A DNA stretch of 37,605 nt from Methylotenera sp. (GTDB lineage Bacteria; Pseudomonadota; Gammaproteobacteria; Burkholderiales; Burkholderiaceae_C). A program made the position numbers and the translations under genes. This document shows positions 15,134 to 23,058 of this stretch, piece by piece. The notes beneath the pieces were generated by a model. It searched no databases. It saw only the letters and a list, made by a program, of their open reading frames with translations, and had not been told where the DNA came from. Position 1 is the first letter of the stretch. Each line of letters starts with the position of its first letter. Location: contig JAIPCJ010000026.1 in assembly GCA_021738245.1 (NCBI GenBank), positions 1-37,605 on the forward strand. Direction: 5' to 3'.

Positions 15134-16921
15134 ATGAGTTACCAAGCTCCCGTCAAGGACATGCTCTTCAACATCCAGCACCTCGCTGGCCTGCAGACGC
15201 TGACCGAGCAGATCCCCGCCTTCGCTGACTTCGGCCTCGACACCGCCGGCGCCGTGCTGGAGGAATGCGCCAAGCTGACCCAGGACGTCATCGCGCCGCT
15301 GAACTGGGAAGGCGACAAGAACCCGTCGTTCTGGCAGGACGGCCAGGTCACCACGACGCCCGGCTTCAAGGAGGCCTTCCGCGCCTATGCCGAAGGTGGC
15401 TGGCAGGGGCTGCAGCACCCCACCGACTTCGGCGGCCAAGGCGCGCCCAAGACGATCGCCGCGGCCTGCAACGAGATGCTGCAGGCGGCCAACATGAGCT
15501 TCGCGCTGTGCCCACTGCTGACGGACGGCGCTGTGGAAGCGCTGCTGACCGCAGGCAGCCCCGAGCAGCAGGCGACGTTCATCCCGCCGCTGCTCGAAGG
15601 CCGCTGGACGGGCACGATGAACCTCACCGAGCCGCAGGCCGGCTCGGACCTGGCTCTGGTGCGTACGCGCGCCGAGCCCCAAGGTGACGGCACCTACAAG
15701 ATCTTCGGCACCAAGATCTTCATCACCTACGGTGAGCACGACATGGCCGAGAACATCGTCCACCTCGTGCTGGCCCGCGTGGCCGGCGCGCCGGAGGGCG
15801 TGAAGGGCATCAGCCTGTTCATCGTGCCGAAGTTCCTCGTCAATGCCGATGGTTCGCTCGGGGCGCGCAACGACGCGCACTGCGTGTCCATCGAGCACAA
15901 GATGGGCATCAAGGCCAGCCCCACCGCCGTGCTGCAGTTCGGCGACCACGGCGGCGCCATCGGCACCCTGATCGGCGAAGAGAACCGCGGCCTGGAGTAC
16001 ATGTTCATCATGATGAACGCCGCCCGCTACGGCGTGGGCGTGCAGGGCATCGGCATCGCCGACCGCGCCTACCAGAAGGCCGTGGCCTACGCCAAGGACC
16101 GCGTGCAGTCGCGCCCCGTGGACGGCTCCAAGCCCGGCAGTGCCCCCATCATTCACCACCCCGACGTGCGCCGCATGCTGATGACGATGCGCGCGCTCAC
16201 CGAGGGCTGCCGCGCGATGGCCAGCACCGCCGCTGCCGCCTTCGATGCCGCCCACCATCACCCCGACGCCGACGCCCGCAAGCAGAACCAGGCTTTCTAC
16301 GACTTCATGGTGCCGCTCGTGAAGGGCTACAGCACCGAGATGAGCCTGGAGGTCACGTCGCTCGGCGTGCAGGTGCACGGTGGCATGGGCTTCATCGAGG
16401 AAACGGGCGCTGCACAGTACTACCGCGACGCCAAGATCCTGACCATCTACGAAGGCACGACCGCCATCCAGGCCAACGATCTCGTCGGCCGCAAGACGGC
16501 GCGTGACGGCGGCCAGCTGGCGCGCGGCATCGCGGGTCAGATCGAAGTCACCGAAGGCCAGCTCGCCCAGCGCGACAGCGCCGCCGCCCGCGCCGTGCTC
16601 AAGGCCCTGCGCGCCTCGCGCGAGGACTTCCTGGCGGTGGTGGACTTCATCGCCGCCTCGGCCAAGGCCAACCCGAACGCCGCCTATGCCGGCTCGGTGC
16701 CCTACCTGATGCTGGCGGGCAACCTGGTGGCCGGCTGGCAACTGGCCCGTGCGCTCATCGTGGCCGAAGACACCTTGGCGACTGACAAGGCATTCATGGA
16801 AGCCAAGATCGCCACGGCGCGCTTCTACGCCGAGCACATCCTGCCGCGCACCGGCGCGCTGCGCCGCGCCATCGTCGATGGCGCCGACAGCGTGACCGAA
16901 CTGAGCCTCGAAGCTTTCTGA
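15134..16921 (+). CDS. Acyl-CoA dehydrogenase (DmdC/long form with extra C-terminal domain)
   Basis: A 595-aa FAD enzyme that oxidises acyl-CoA to enoyl-CoA and feeds electrons to ETF encoded just upstream. N-terminal helical domain to about 160, beta domain with NLTEPQAGSDLALVRTRA and GTKIFITYGEHD, C-terminal flavin domain with GGMGFIEETGAAQYYRDAKILTIYEGTT; Glu440 (IYEGTT) is the catalytic base position. About 130 extra residues at the C-terminus match the long DmdC-like subfamily (including methylmercaptopropionyl-CoA dehydrogenases). Substrate is not predictable. Start 15134 is chosen for GGAGGAA six bases upstream; an earlier in-frame ATG at 15098 falls inside the terminator. Confidence 0.94.
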   Translation: MSYQAPVKDMLFNIQHLAGLQTLTEQIPAFADFGLDTAGAVLEECAKLTQDVIAPLNWEGDKNPSFWQDGQVTTTPGFKEAFRAYAEGGWQGLQHPTDFGGQGAPKTIAAACNEMLQAANMSFALCPLLTDGAVEALLTAGSPEQQATFIPPLLEGRWTGTMNLTEPQAGSDLALVRTRAEPQGDGTYKIFGTKIFITYGEHDMAENIVHLVLARVAGAPEGVKGISLFIVPKFLVNADGSLGARNDAHCVSIEHKMGIKASPTAVLQFGDHGGAIGTLIGEENRGLEYMFIMMNAARYGVGVQGIGIADRAYQKAVAYAKDRVQSRPVDGSKPGSAPIIHHPDVRRMLMTMRALTEGCRAMASTAAAAFDAAHHHPDADARKQNQAFYDFMVPLVKGYSTEMSLEVTSLGVQVHGGMGFIEETGAAQYYRDAKILTIYEGTTAIQANDLVGRKTARDGGQLARGIAGQIEVTEGQLAQRDSAAARAVLKALRASREDFLAVVDFIAASAKANPNAAYAGSVPYLMLAGNLVAGWQLARALIVAEDTLATDKAFMEAKIATARFYAEHILPRTGALRRAIVDGADSVTELSLEAF

Positions 16922-16934
16922 CGGAGACATCCCC

Positions 16935-17888
16935 TTGGCATTGCCCGACATCCTGAAGAACCTGCCGCTGCCGGTCATCGGTTCGCCGCTGTTCATCATC
17001 AGCAACCCCAAGCTCGTCATCGAGCAGTGCAAGGCCGGCGTCGTCGGCTCGATGCCGGCGCTCAACGCCCGCCCGGCGGAACTGCTCGATGAATGGCTGG
17101 CCGAGATCACCGAGACGCTTGCCGCCTACAACAAGGCCAACCCGGACCGGCCGGCCGCGCCCTTTGCCATCAACCAGATCGTGCACAAGAGCAACGAGCG
17201 GCTCGAGCACGACATGGCGGTGTGCGCCAAGTACAAGGTGCCCATCATCATCACCAGCCTCGGCGCGCGTGAAGACGTGAACCAGGCGGTGCATGCCTGG
17301 GGCGGCATCGTGCTCCACGACATCATCAACAACAAGTTCGCGAAGAAGGCCATCGAGAAGGGCGCCGACGGCCTGATCGCGGTGGCGGCAGGTGCGGGCG
17401 GCCACGCCGGCGTGAAGAGCCCCTTTGCGCTGATCCAGGAGATCCGCGAATGGTTCGACGGCCCGCTGGCGCTGTCGGGCTCGATGGCCACGGGCGACGC
17501 CGTGCTGGCGGCCCAGGCCATGGGGGCCGATCTGGCCTACATCGGCTCGGCCTTCATCGCGACCGAAGAAGCACGCGCCGCAGCCGAGTACAAGCAGATG
17601 ATCGTCGACAGCAACAGCGATGACATCGTCTACAGCAATCTCTTCACCGGCGTGCACGGCAACTACCTGCGCGGTTCGGTCGTGGCGGCCGGGCTGGACC
17701 CGGACAACCTGCCCGAAAGCGACCCGAGCAAGATGAACTTTGGCGGCGGCGCCGCCAAGGCCTGGAAGGACATCTGGGGCAGTGGCCAGGGCATCGGCGC
17801 GGTCAAGCAGGTGGTGCCGGCGGCGGAGCTGGTTGCCCGGCTCAAGCGTGAGTACGCAGCAGCCCGCCAGCGCCTGGCGCTGGGCTGA
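16935..17888 (+). CDS. Nitronate monooxygenase-like FMN oxidoreductase
   Basis: A 317-aa TIM-barrel flavoprotein of the 2-nitropropane dioxygenase/nitronate monooxygenase family. Motifs: VIGSPLFIISNPKLVIEQCKAGVVGSMPALNAR near the N-terminus, AVAAGAGGHAG with His157 at the expected active-site position, and SGSMATGDAVLAAQAMGADLAYIGSAFIAT for FMN phosphate binding. It starts with TTG (16935) after GGAG (16923-16926); no internal ATG would keep the N-terminal motif. Thirteen bp separate it from the acyl-CoA dehydrogenase stop, so they are co-transcribed. Family members next to beta-oxidation genes often act as enoyl reductases or detoxifying enzymes; the exact reaction is open. Confidence 0.9.
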   Translation: MALPDILKNLPLPVIGSPLFIISNPKLVIEQCKAGVVGSMPALNARPAELLDEWLAEITETLAAYNKANPDRPAAPFAINQIVHKSNERLEHDMAVCAKYKVPIIITSLGAREDVNQAVHAWGGIVLHDIINNKFAKKAIEKGADGLIAVAAGAGGHAGVKSPFALIQEIREWFDGPLALSGSMATGDAVLAAQAMGADLAYIGSAFIATEEARAAAEYKQMIVDSNSDDIVYSNLFTGVHGNYLRGSVVAAGLDPDNLPESDPSKMNFGGGAAKAWKDIWGSGQGIGAVKQVVPAAELVARLKREYAAARQRLALG

Positions 17889-17915
17889 CGCGCCTTTTGC
17901 CTTTTGCGCTGACCC

Positions 17916-17945
17916 ACGGCCGCCTCCGGGCGGCCGTTGTCCTTT
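17916..17945 (+). terminator. Terminator of the etf/acad operon
   Basis: ACGGCCGCC (17916-17924), loop TCCG, GGCGGCCGT (17929-17937), followed by TGTCCTTT. The perfect stem ends the operon 28 bp after the stop. Confidence 0.8.
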
Positions 17946-17970
17946 CAGTCGTCAGTGGCGCAAAGCCTTG

Positions 17971-18025
17971 GCGGGCATAAGGCGGGCATGAAGCGGGCAT
18001 GAAGCGGGCATGAGGCCGGCATGAA
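17971..18025 (+). repeat. Tandem 11-bp repeat, five copies
   Basis: Units of GCGGGCATGAA: 17971-17981 (TAAG ending), 17982-17992, 17993-18003, 18004-18014 (GAG ending) and 18015-18025 (GCCGGCATGAA). It is intergenic between two convergent units. The 11-bp unit equals about one helical turn, so it could be a slippage-prone minisatellite or a bend/binding array. Confidence 0.85.
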
Positions 18026-18057
18026 AGCAGGGCCGGTGGGCCCGCACGAAGAACACA

Positions 18058-18125
18058 GCCACAGAGGCATGGAGGCACGGAGGCCGCGGGATGAAGGCCA
18101 CTCTGTGTCTCTGGGGCTCTGTGGC
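18058..18125. repeat. Dispersed palindromic repeat, copy 1
   Basis: GCCACAGAG (18058-18066) and CTCTGTGGC (18117-18125) form the outer arms, with GGAGGC/CTCTGTGT-like degenerate inner arms. It is followed by CTTTGGGC...GCTGAA. A cleaner copy of the same design lies at 36175-36236. Both are in intergenic 3' regions, like REP/BIME elements. Confidence 0.75.
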
Positions 18126-18162
18126 GCCTTTCGGTTCTTTGGGCCTGCAGGCTGAATTTTCT

Positions 18163-20436
18163 TCAGCGACGCAGCAAGCGCAGCCCGTTGAAGACCACCA
18201 GCAGGCTCGCGCCCATGTCGGCAAACACGGCCATCCACATCGTCGCGCTGCCGAACACGGCCAGCACGAAGAACACGGCCTTGATGCCCAGGGCCATCGC
18301 GATGTTCTGCCAGAGCAGCGCATGGGTGCGGCGCGACAGGCGGATGGTGTCGGCCACCTTGCGCAGGTCGTCGTTCATGATGAGGACATCCGCGGCTTCC
18401 TTGGCCGTGTCGGTGCCGGCGGCGCCCATCGAGAAGCCGACCGTGGCCGCGGCCAGGCTCGGCGAGTCGTTGACGCCGTCGCCCACCATGCCCACCGGCC
18501 CGCGTGCGGCCAGCGCGGTGATGGCATCCAGCTTGTCCTGGGGCAACAGTTCGGCGCGCACGTCGTCGATGCCGAGTTCCCGGGCGATGGCCTTTGCGGT
18601 GGTGCTGTTGTCGCCGGTCAGCATGACCGGCAGGACGCCCAGCGACTGCAGCTGGGCCACGGCCTCGCGGCTGCTGGGCTTGACCGTGTCGGCCACCGCG
18701 AAAAGGCCCAGCACGCGGCCTTCGTCGGCGAGCAGCGACACCGTGCGCCCCTGAGCCTCTTGTGCCTGCAGGGCGGCCTCCAGCGCCGGCGTGCACAGGC
18801 CGCGCTCGTGCAACCACCGGTGGTTGCCCAAGGTCAACGGCTGGCCTGCGATGCGGCCGCGTACGCCGCGCCCGGGTTCGGCGGTGACGTCGTCCACCGG
18901 CAAAACCTCGCCGGGCAGCCCTCGGGCGATGGCCTGCGCGACCGGATGGTCGGAGCGTGCGGCCAGGCTGCGCGCAAGGCGGTGCAGTTCGCCATCGGCC
19001 AGTTCGGAGACGCGGGCCTCCTGGGCCACCAAGGTCGGGCGCCCCTCGGTCAGCGTGCCGGTCTTGTCCAGTGCCAGCACCCGCAGGCGCCGGGCCTGCT
19101 CCAGGTGCACGCCCCCCTTGATGAGAATGCCGCGCCGCGCGGCGGCGGCCAGGCCGCTGACGATGGTTACCGGCGTGGAGATGACGAGGGCGCAGGGGCA
19201 GGCGATGACGAGCAGCACCAGTGCCTTGTAGACCGCGGTCAGCCAAGGCCAGCCCAGCAGCAGCGGCGTGCCGATGGCCACGGCCAGCGCGAGCAGGAAG
19301 ACTGCGGGCGTGTAAACCGCCGCGAACCGGTCCACGAAGCGCTGCGTGGGCGCACGCTGGGCCTGCGCCGCCTCGACGGCGTGGATGATGCCGGCCAGCA
19401 CCGTGTCGCCCGCAGGCCGCGTGACCTCGAAGGTCAGTGCGCTGGTCTGATTGATGGTGCCGGCGAAGACGGCATCGCCCGGCCCCTTGTCCACCGGCAG
19501 GCTTTCGCCGGTGACAGAAGACTGGTCCACCGCGCCCTGGCCCACGCTGACGCGGCCATCGAGCGCAAAGCGCTCCCCCGGCTTGACCCGCACGAGGCTG
19601 CCCACCGCCACGGCCTTGGCAGTCACGCGCTGCCAGCTACCGTCGGGCTGGCGCACCTCCGCCGTCTCGGGCGACAGCGCGAGCAGCCCCGTGATGGCAT
19701 GCCGGGCCCGCTCGACGGAACGCGCCTCGATCAGCTCGGCCAGCGAGTACAGCGCCATCACCATCGCGGCCTCCGGCCACTGGCCGATGGCGAAGGCGCC
19801 GGTGACAGCCACGGCCATCAGCGCGTTGATGTTGAGCTGGCCACACAGCAGCGATGCCAGACCCTTGCGGAACACGCCCAGGCCCGACAACGCAATGGCC
19901 AGCGCCGCGACGGCCATGCCGCCTGCGCGCCAGGGCAGGGTGTCCGGGGCCGCGTAGTGCAGCAGTTCGGCGCCGACCGCGACGACCAGCGCGGCTGCGA
20001 GCCGGGCCAGTTCGCGCTGGCGTGTGCGGCTCACGTCTGCCGCGGCCGGCGGTGCGGACAGCGTTTCGGCCTTGAAGCCGGCACGAGCGATGGCTGCCGT
20101 GACCGCATCCCAGCTCGCCGGCGCGGCATCCACGGCCAGCGCGCGCGCGGGCAGGTCGAAGCGCAGGCCCTGCACGCCCGCCACGGATTCCAGCGCTCGG
20201 CGGATCTGCGCCTCCTCGGTCGGGCAGTCCATCGCCGGGATGCGCAGCAGCAGCCCGTCCTGCGGGAGCGGCAAGGCGATGGGGGCCGTTGCGTTGGCAC
20301 AGGCGCCGCCGTGGCAGTGGGCCGGTGCGGCGTCCTGCGCGTGACTGTGGCGGTGAGGGTGCGCGTCGTCGTGCGAAGGGTCGTGGGCGTGGTCGTGTGT
20401 GTGATCGTGCTTGTGGTCGGGCGTATGGGTGCTCAT
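18163..20436 (-). CDS. cadA: Zn/Cd/Pb-exporting P1B-type ATPase
   Basis: A 757-aa heavy-metal efflux pump. The first ~45 residues are extremely His/Asp-rich with two cysteines (CHGGAC) and probably collect metal. One HMA domain follows with MDCPTEE (Cys71), the Asp/Cys/Glu variant common in zinc/cadmium/lead pumps, then the membrane core with the CPC triad Cys413-Pro414-Cys415 (IACPCALV). The phosphorylated Asp457 is in DKTGTLTEG, followed by a nucleotide-binding domain (SDHPVAQAI) and MVGDGVNDSPSLAAA. It is divergent from a CadR-like regulator with a MerR-type operator. Specificity between Zn, Cd and Pb cannot be fixed from sequence; zntA is an equally fair symbol. Confidence 0.93.
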   Translation of the reverse strand: MSTHTPDHKHDHTHDHAHDPSHDDAHPHRHSHAQDAAPAHCHGGACANATAPIALPLPQDGLLLRIPAMDCPTEEAQIRRALESVAGVQGLRFDLPARALAVDAAPASWDAVTAAIARAGFKAETLSAPPAAADVSRTRQRELARLAAALVVAVGAELLHYAAPDTLPWRAGGMAVAALAIALSGLGVFRKGLASLLCGQLNINALMAVAVTGAFAIGQWPEAAMVMALYSLAELIEARSVERARHAITGLLALSPETAEVRQPDGSWQRVTAKAVAVGSLVRVKPGERFALDGRVSVGQGAVDQSSVTGESLPVDKGPGDAVFAGTINQTSALTFEVTRPAGDTVLAGIIHAVEAAQAQRAPTQRFVDRFAAVYTPAVFLLALAVAIGTPLLLGWPWLTAVYKALVLLVIACPCALVISTPVTIVSGLAAAARRGILIKGGVHLEQARRLRVLALDKTGTLTEGRPTLVAQEARVSELADGELHRLARSLAARSDHPVAQAIARGLPGEVLPVDDVTAEPGRGVRGRIAGQPLTLGNHRWLHERGLCTPALEAALQAQEAQGRTVSLLADEGRVLGLFAVADTVKPSSREAVAQLQSLGVLPVMLTGDNSTTAKAIARELGIDDVRAELLPQDKLDAITALAARGPVGMVGDGVNDSPSLAAATVGFSMGAAGTDTAKEAADVLIMNDDLRKVADTIRLSRRTHALLWQNIAMALGIKAVFFVLAVFGSATMWMAVFADMGASLLVVFNGLRLLRR

Positions 20437-20460
20437 GTCGGCGATGTCCTCGTGTCGGGC

Positions 20461-20491
20461 ATTGGAATCCCTGGAGCAACTCCAGAGTCAA
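20461..20491 (-). promoter_or_regulatory. MerR-type operator/promoter of the metal ATPase gene
   Basis: Read on the minus strand: TTGACT (20491-20486), a 19-bp spacer containing the dyad CTGGAG-TTG-CTCCAG (20485-20471), then TCCAAT (20466-20461). The overlong spacer and the central dyad are the hallmark of promoters that MerR/ZntR/CadR proteins untwist on metal binding. It lies 25 bp upstream of the ATPase ATG and between the two divergent genes. Confidence 0.88.
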
Positions 20492-20529
20492 GTCCCTACA
20501 CTGGCTGCCGCCTTGCGTTCGGAGCCGCC

Positions 20530-20979
20530 ATGAAGATCGGAGATCTCGCCACCGCTTCGTCGACCGCCGTCGACACCATCCGCTACTACGAGCGGGAAGG
20601 GCTGCTGCCGGCCCCCGGGCGCACCCAGGGCGGGTTCCGCGTCTATGAGCAGCCGCATCTGGAGCGCCTGCAGTTCATCCGCTACTGCCGCGGGCTGGAC
20701 ATGTCGCTGGACGAGGTGCGCGTGCTGCTGCGGGTGAAGGATGAGCCCGGCAGCGACTGCGGTGACGTGAACGCCTTGCTGGACACGCATATCGGCCATG
20801 TGTCGCGGCGCATCCGGGAGTTGCGGGCGCTGGAGAAGCAGTTGCGCGCCCTGCGGGAGCGCTGCGGCGAAGCCCGGCAGGCGGACCAGTGCGGCATCCT
20901 CCATGGCCTGGCAGCCGCAGCCCAGGAGGCGCCGGCCGCAGCGGCGCCGACCCATCTGAGGTCGGTCCACGGCCACTGA
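20530..20979 (+). CDS. cadR: MerR-family metal-responsive regulator (CadR/ZntR-like)
   Basis: A 149-aa regulator. The N-terminal winged helix-turn-helix starts [29 protein letters not shown]. The dimerisation helix is about 80-110. Metal-binding cysteines are Cys77 (PGSDCGDVNALLD), Cys112 (RERCGEA) and Cys121 (DQCGILHGL), followed by an Ala-rich, His-ended tail (HLRSVHGH) as in CadR-type sensors of Cd/Zn/Pb. The start at 20530 has GGAG five bases upstream. It would activate the divergent ATPase promoter and probably repress itself. The name cadR is by similarity; PbrR or ZntR function is possible. Confidence 0.88.
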   Translation: MKIGDLATASSTAVDTIRYYEREGLLPAPGRTQGGFRVYEQPHLERLQFIRYCRGLDMSLDEVRVLLRVKDEPGSDCGDVNALLDTHIGHVSRRIRELRALEKQLRALRERCGEARQADQCGILHGLAAAAQEAPAAAAPTHLRSVHGH

Positions 20980-21290
20980 ACGGCCTCCCCGGACCGCTTC
21001 AGGGATCGACCGTCCCTGATGCGGGCGACGCGCCGGCGGCCTCCGCACGGGTTTTCCATGAAACCGCTTTCTTGTGGCTCCCAGGAGGATGCAGACCAAT
21101 TCTGAAAGCGCTTTCATTTGGTCTTGGACCGGTGTGAGGCGCTGTCAGACCGCGACCTGACCCCGGCAGCGGCTGCTTGCCCGGTTGTGCAGTAGGTCAT
21201 CCGCAGCCGCCACAGGGGCCGAGTCGCGACGGGCGCGGGGCCCACAGACGCCGGTCGATCCTGCGGGACGCGCCGGCCGAGGAGACAAGC
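20980..21290 (+). other. 311-bp intergenic region, cadR to glucanase
   Basis: It holds a hairpin TCAGGGA (20999-21005) / TCCCTGA (21013-21019), a likely end of the cadR transcript without a T-run. Two LacI-type operators follow at 21059-21072 and 21103-21116. The remaining ~170 bp before GTG 21291 show no clear -35/-10 pair and no gene I can support; the leader is unusually long. Confidence 0.55.
21059..21116 (+). promoter_or_regulatory. Pair of LacI-family-type operators
   Basis: TGAAAGCGCTTTCA (21103-21116) is a perfect 14-bp palindrome with the central CG typical of LacI/GalR-family operators. TGAAACCGCTTTCT (21059-21072) is a near copy, 44 bp upstream centre to centre (about four helical turns). 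They lie before the secreted glucanase gene, which fits sugar-responsive repression. No LacI-type gene is in this window, so the repressor would act in trans. Confidence 0.68.
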
Positions 21291-23045
21291 GTGAATCTCA
21301 TCCTGCGTTGCATGCGCCTGCTCGGCGTATGCCTGTGTCTGGCCCTCGGGCTGGCAGGGCCAGCGGCGGCAGCCGACTATGACCAGGGCGTGGAGGTCAG
21401 TGGCAGCACGGCCACGATCTGGTTCAAGTCCAACGTGGCCACCACCTGGGTCGACGTGCATTACACGGTCAACAACGGCGCGCAGCAGAACTTGCGCATG
21501 ACCGCCGCCAATGGCCGCTACGAGCAGAAGCTCAGCGTCGCCACCGGCAACGTCATCGGCTACTGGTTCACCTACAACAACGGCACGCCGGCCTACGACA
21601 CGCCCAAGTTCAGCTACACCGTGAGTGGCAACACGGCCACCGGCCCGGTGTGCTTCTACGCCGATGCCAACTACACGGGCGACAGCTTCTGCGTCAGCGC
21701 CGACAGCGCCTGGATCGGCAGTGCCTGGAACGACCGCGTCTCGTCGGTCAAGGTGCAGACGGGCTACCAGGTCACGCTGTTCAACGACATCAACTACGGC
21801 GGCGCTTCGCTGGTACTGACGGGCAACGAGCCCAACCTCGTGAGCCGCGGTTTCAATGACCTGACCTCGTCCTTCAAGGTCGGCGCTGCGACGACCACCT
21901 GGAACGGTCGCACCACCTTCAACATCGTCAACCAGACGGGCGGCCGCTGGACCGACGACCAGGTCTACTGGGCCATCATCGGCCGTGACTGGTCGACGGG
22001 GAAGTTCGTGCGCGTGGACGCCGCCGGCAACCTCATCCCGATGTCCACGGCCGACAACGGCGCCCTCACCAAGAACGGCATCACCTATACCAACTACTTC
22101 CACAAGCTCAGCGCGACGCGCTCGCTGACGATCCCGGCGCTCGATTCGGCGCGTGTGCTGATGTCGGTGGGCTCGCCGATGTACATCCGTGTGGTGCTCG
22201 ATGGCAACGGCAATGTGGGCTATGCCGGCGCCAACATCGAGAACCCGACTGATCCCAACATCGACGTCTACTTCGACTTCGGCGAGATGGCCATCATTCC
22301 GCCGGGCCGCCCAGACCCGGGCATCTTCATCAACACCACGCGGGTGGATCACTTCGGGTTCCCGCTGAAGCTGCGCGTGCAGGGGCTGGGGGGTTATGAC
22401 CAGACGGTCGGTGAGGCCCTGGCCGAAACGCGCGACCAGCTCTTCAGCAAGTTCATGGCCGAGGTGCCGACGGCGTTCAAGCCGCTCGCGCAAGCGCCCT
22501 ACGCGCCTTACCGCATCATGGCGCCGGCCCATGCCAGCTTCAAGCCGGGGCAGGCCAATGCCAACTACCTGCAGGCCTACATCGACGCCGTCTGGGCCCG
22601 CTACCGCACCGAAGACCTGGTGTTCACGCTCCAGAACCTCGGCACCTTCCGTGGCCGGGTCAGCGGCGACCGCTTCATCTTCACCGGTGGCTCGCCGGCC
22701 GGCACCTTCTACATCAACGGCAAGCCCGACACCGCCATGGTGCTGCTGGGCGCGGGCCTGCTGGCAGACGGCAGCGGCAGCCCGACCAACGTCGGCACGC
22801 AACTGCAGATCCAGGCGCAGGTGTGTGCGGCGCTGAACCGCCATGTCATGGAGACGCCTGCGAATTGGTATGTCCAGTCGGCTCACTACCCCGCGGGCCA
22901 GGTGGGTAACTGGTACGCCAAGTTCTGGCATGACCACAGCATCAACAAGAAGGCGTATGGGTTTGCCTATGACGACGTGGGCGACTTCAGCCCGTCGCTG
23001 CACACCCAGGCCCCGACGGTGGTGACCTACACCATCGGCTGGTAG
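21291..23045 (+). CDS. Secreted GH64 beta-1,3-glucanase with glucan-binding and crystallin-like modules
   Basis: 584 aa from GTG 21291 (GGAGA five bases upstream; ATG 21312 is an alternative). The signal peptide ends near PAAA-ADYDQG. Module 1 (about 28-115, GVEVSGSTATIWFKSNVATTWVDVHY through FTYNNGTPAYDTPKFSYTV) resembles a CBM56-type beta-1,3-glucan binder. Module 2 (about 120-200, CFYADANYTGDSFCV ... LFNDINYGGASLVLTG) is a beta/gamma-crystallin-like Greek-key unit. Module 3 (about 210-584) is a GH64 thaumatin-like catalytic domain; Glu332 (DFGEM) and Asp353 (RVDHF) are candidate catalytic residues. It would attack fungal or algal beta-1,3-glucans outside the cell. LacI-type operators stand upstream. 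Confidence 0.87.
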   Translation: MNLILRCMRLLGVCLCLALGLAGPAAAADYDQGVEVSGSTATIWFKSNVATTWVDVHYTVNNGAQQNLRMTAANGRYEQKLSVATGNVIGYWFTYNNGTPAYDTPKFSYTVSGNTATGPVCFYADANYTGDSFCVSADSAWIGSAWNDRVSSVKVQTGYQVTLFNDINYGGASLVLTGNEPNLVSRGFNDLTSSFKVGAATTTWNGRTTFNIVNQTGGRWTDDQVYWAIIGRDWSTGKFVRVDAAGNLIPMSTADNGALTKNGITYTNYFHKLSATRSLTIPALDSARVLMSVGSPMYIRVVLDGNGNVGYAGANIENPTDPNIDVYFDFGEMAIIPPGRPDPGIFINTTRVDHFGFPLKLRVQGLGGYDQTVGEALAETRDQLFSKFMAEVPTAFKPLAQAPYAPYRIMAPAHASFKPGQANANYLQAYIDAVWARYRTEDLVFTLQNLGTFRGRVSGDRFIFTGGSPAGTFYINGKPDTAMVLLGAGLLADGSGSPTNVGTQLQIQAQVCAALNRHVMETPANWYVQSAHYPAGQVGNWYAKFWHDHSINKKAYGFAYDDVGDFSPSLHTQAPTVVTYTIGW

Positions 23046-23058
23046 TCCAAGCCGTTGG

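Noticed and set aside
17971-18025. CRISPR array
   Set aside because: The 11-bp units are contiguous without spacers and there are no cas genes.
18091-20979. A 962-codon frame that contains cadR at its end
   Set aside because: Only the part from ATG 20530, with ribosome-binding site and MerR motifs, is real. The rest is antisense to the ATPase gene.
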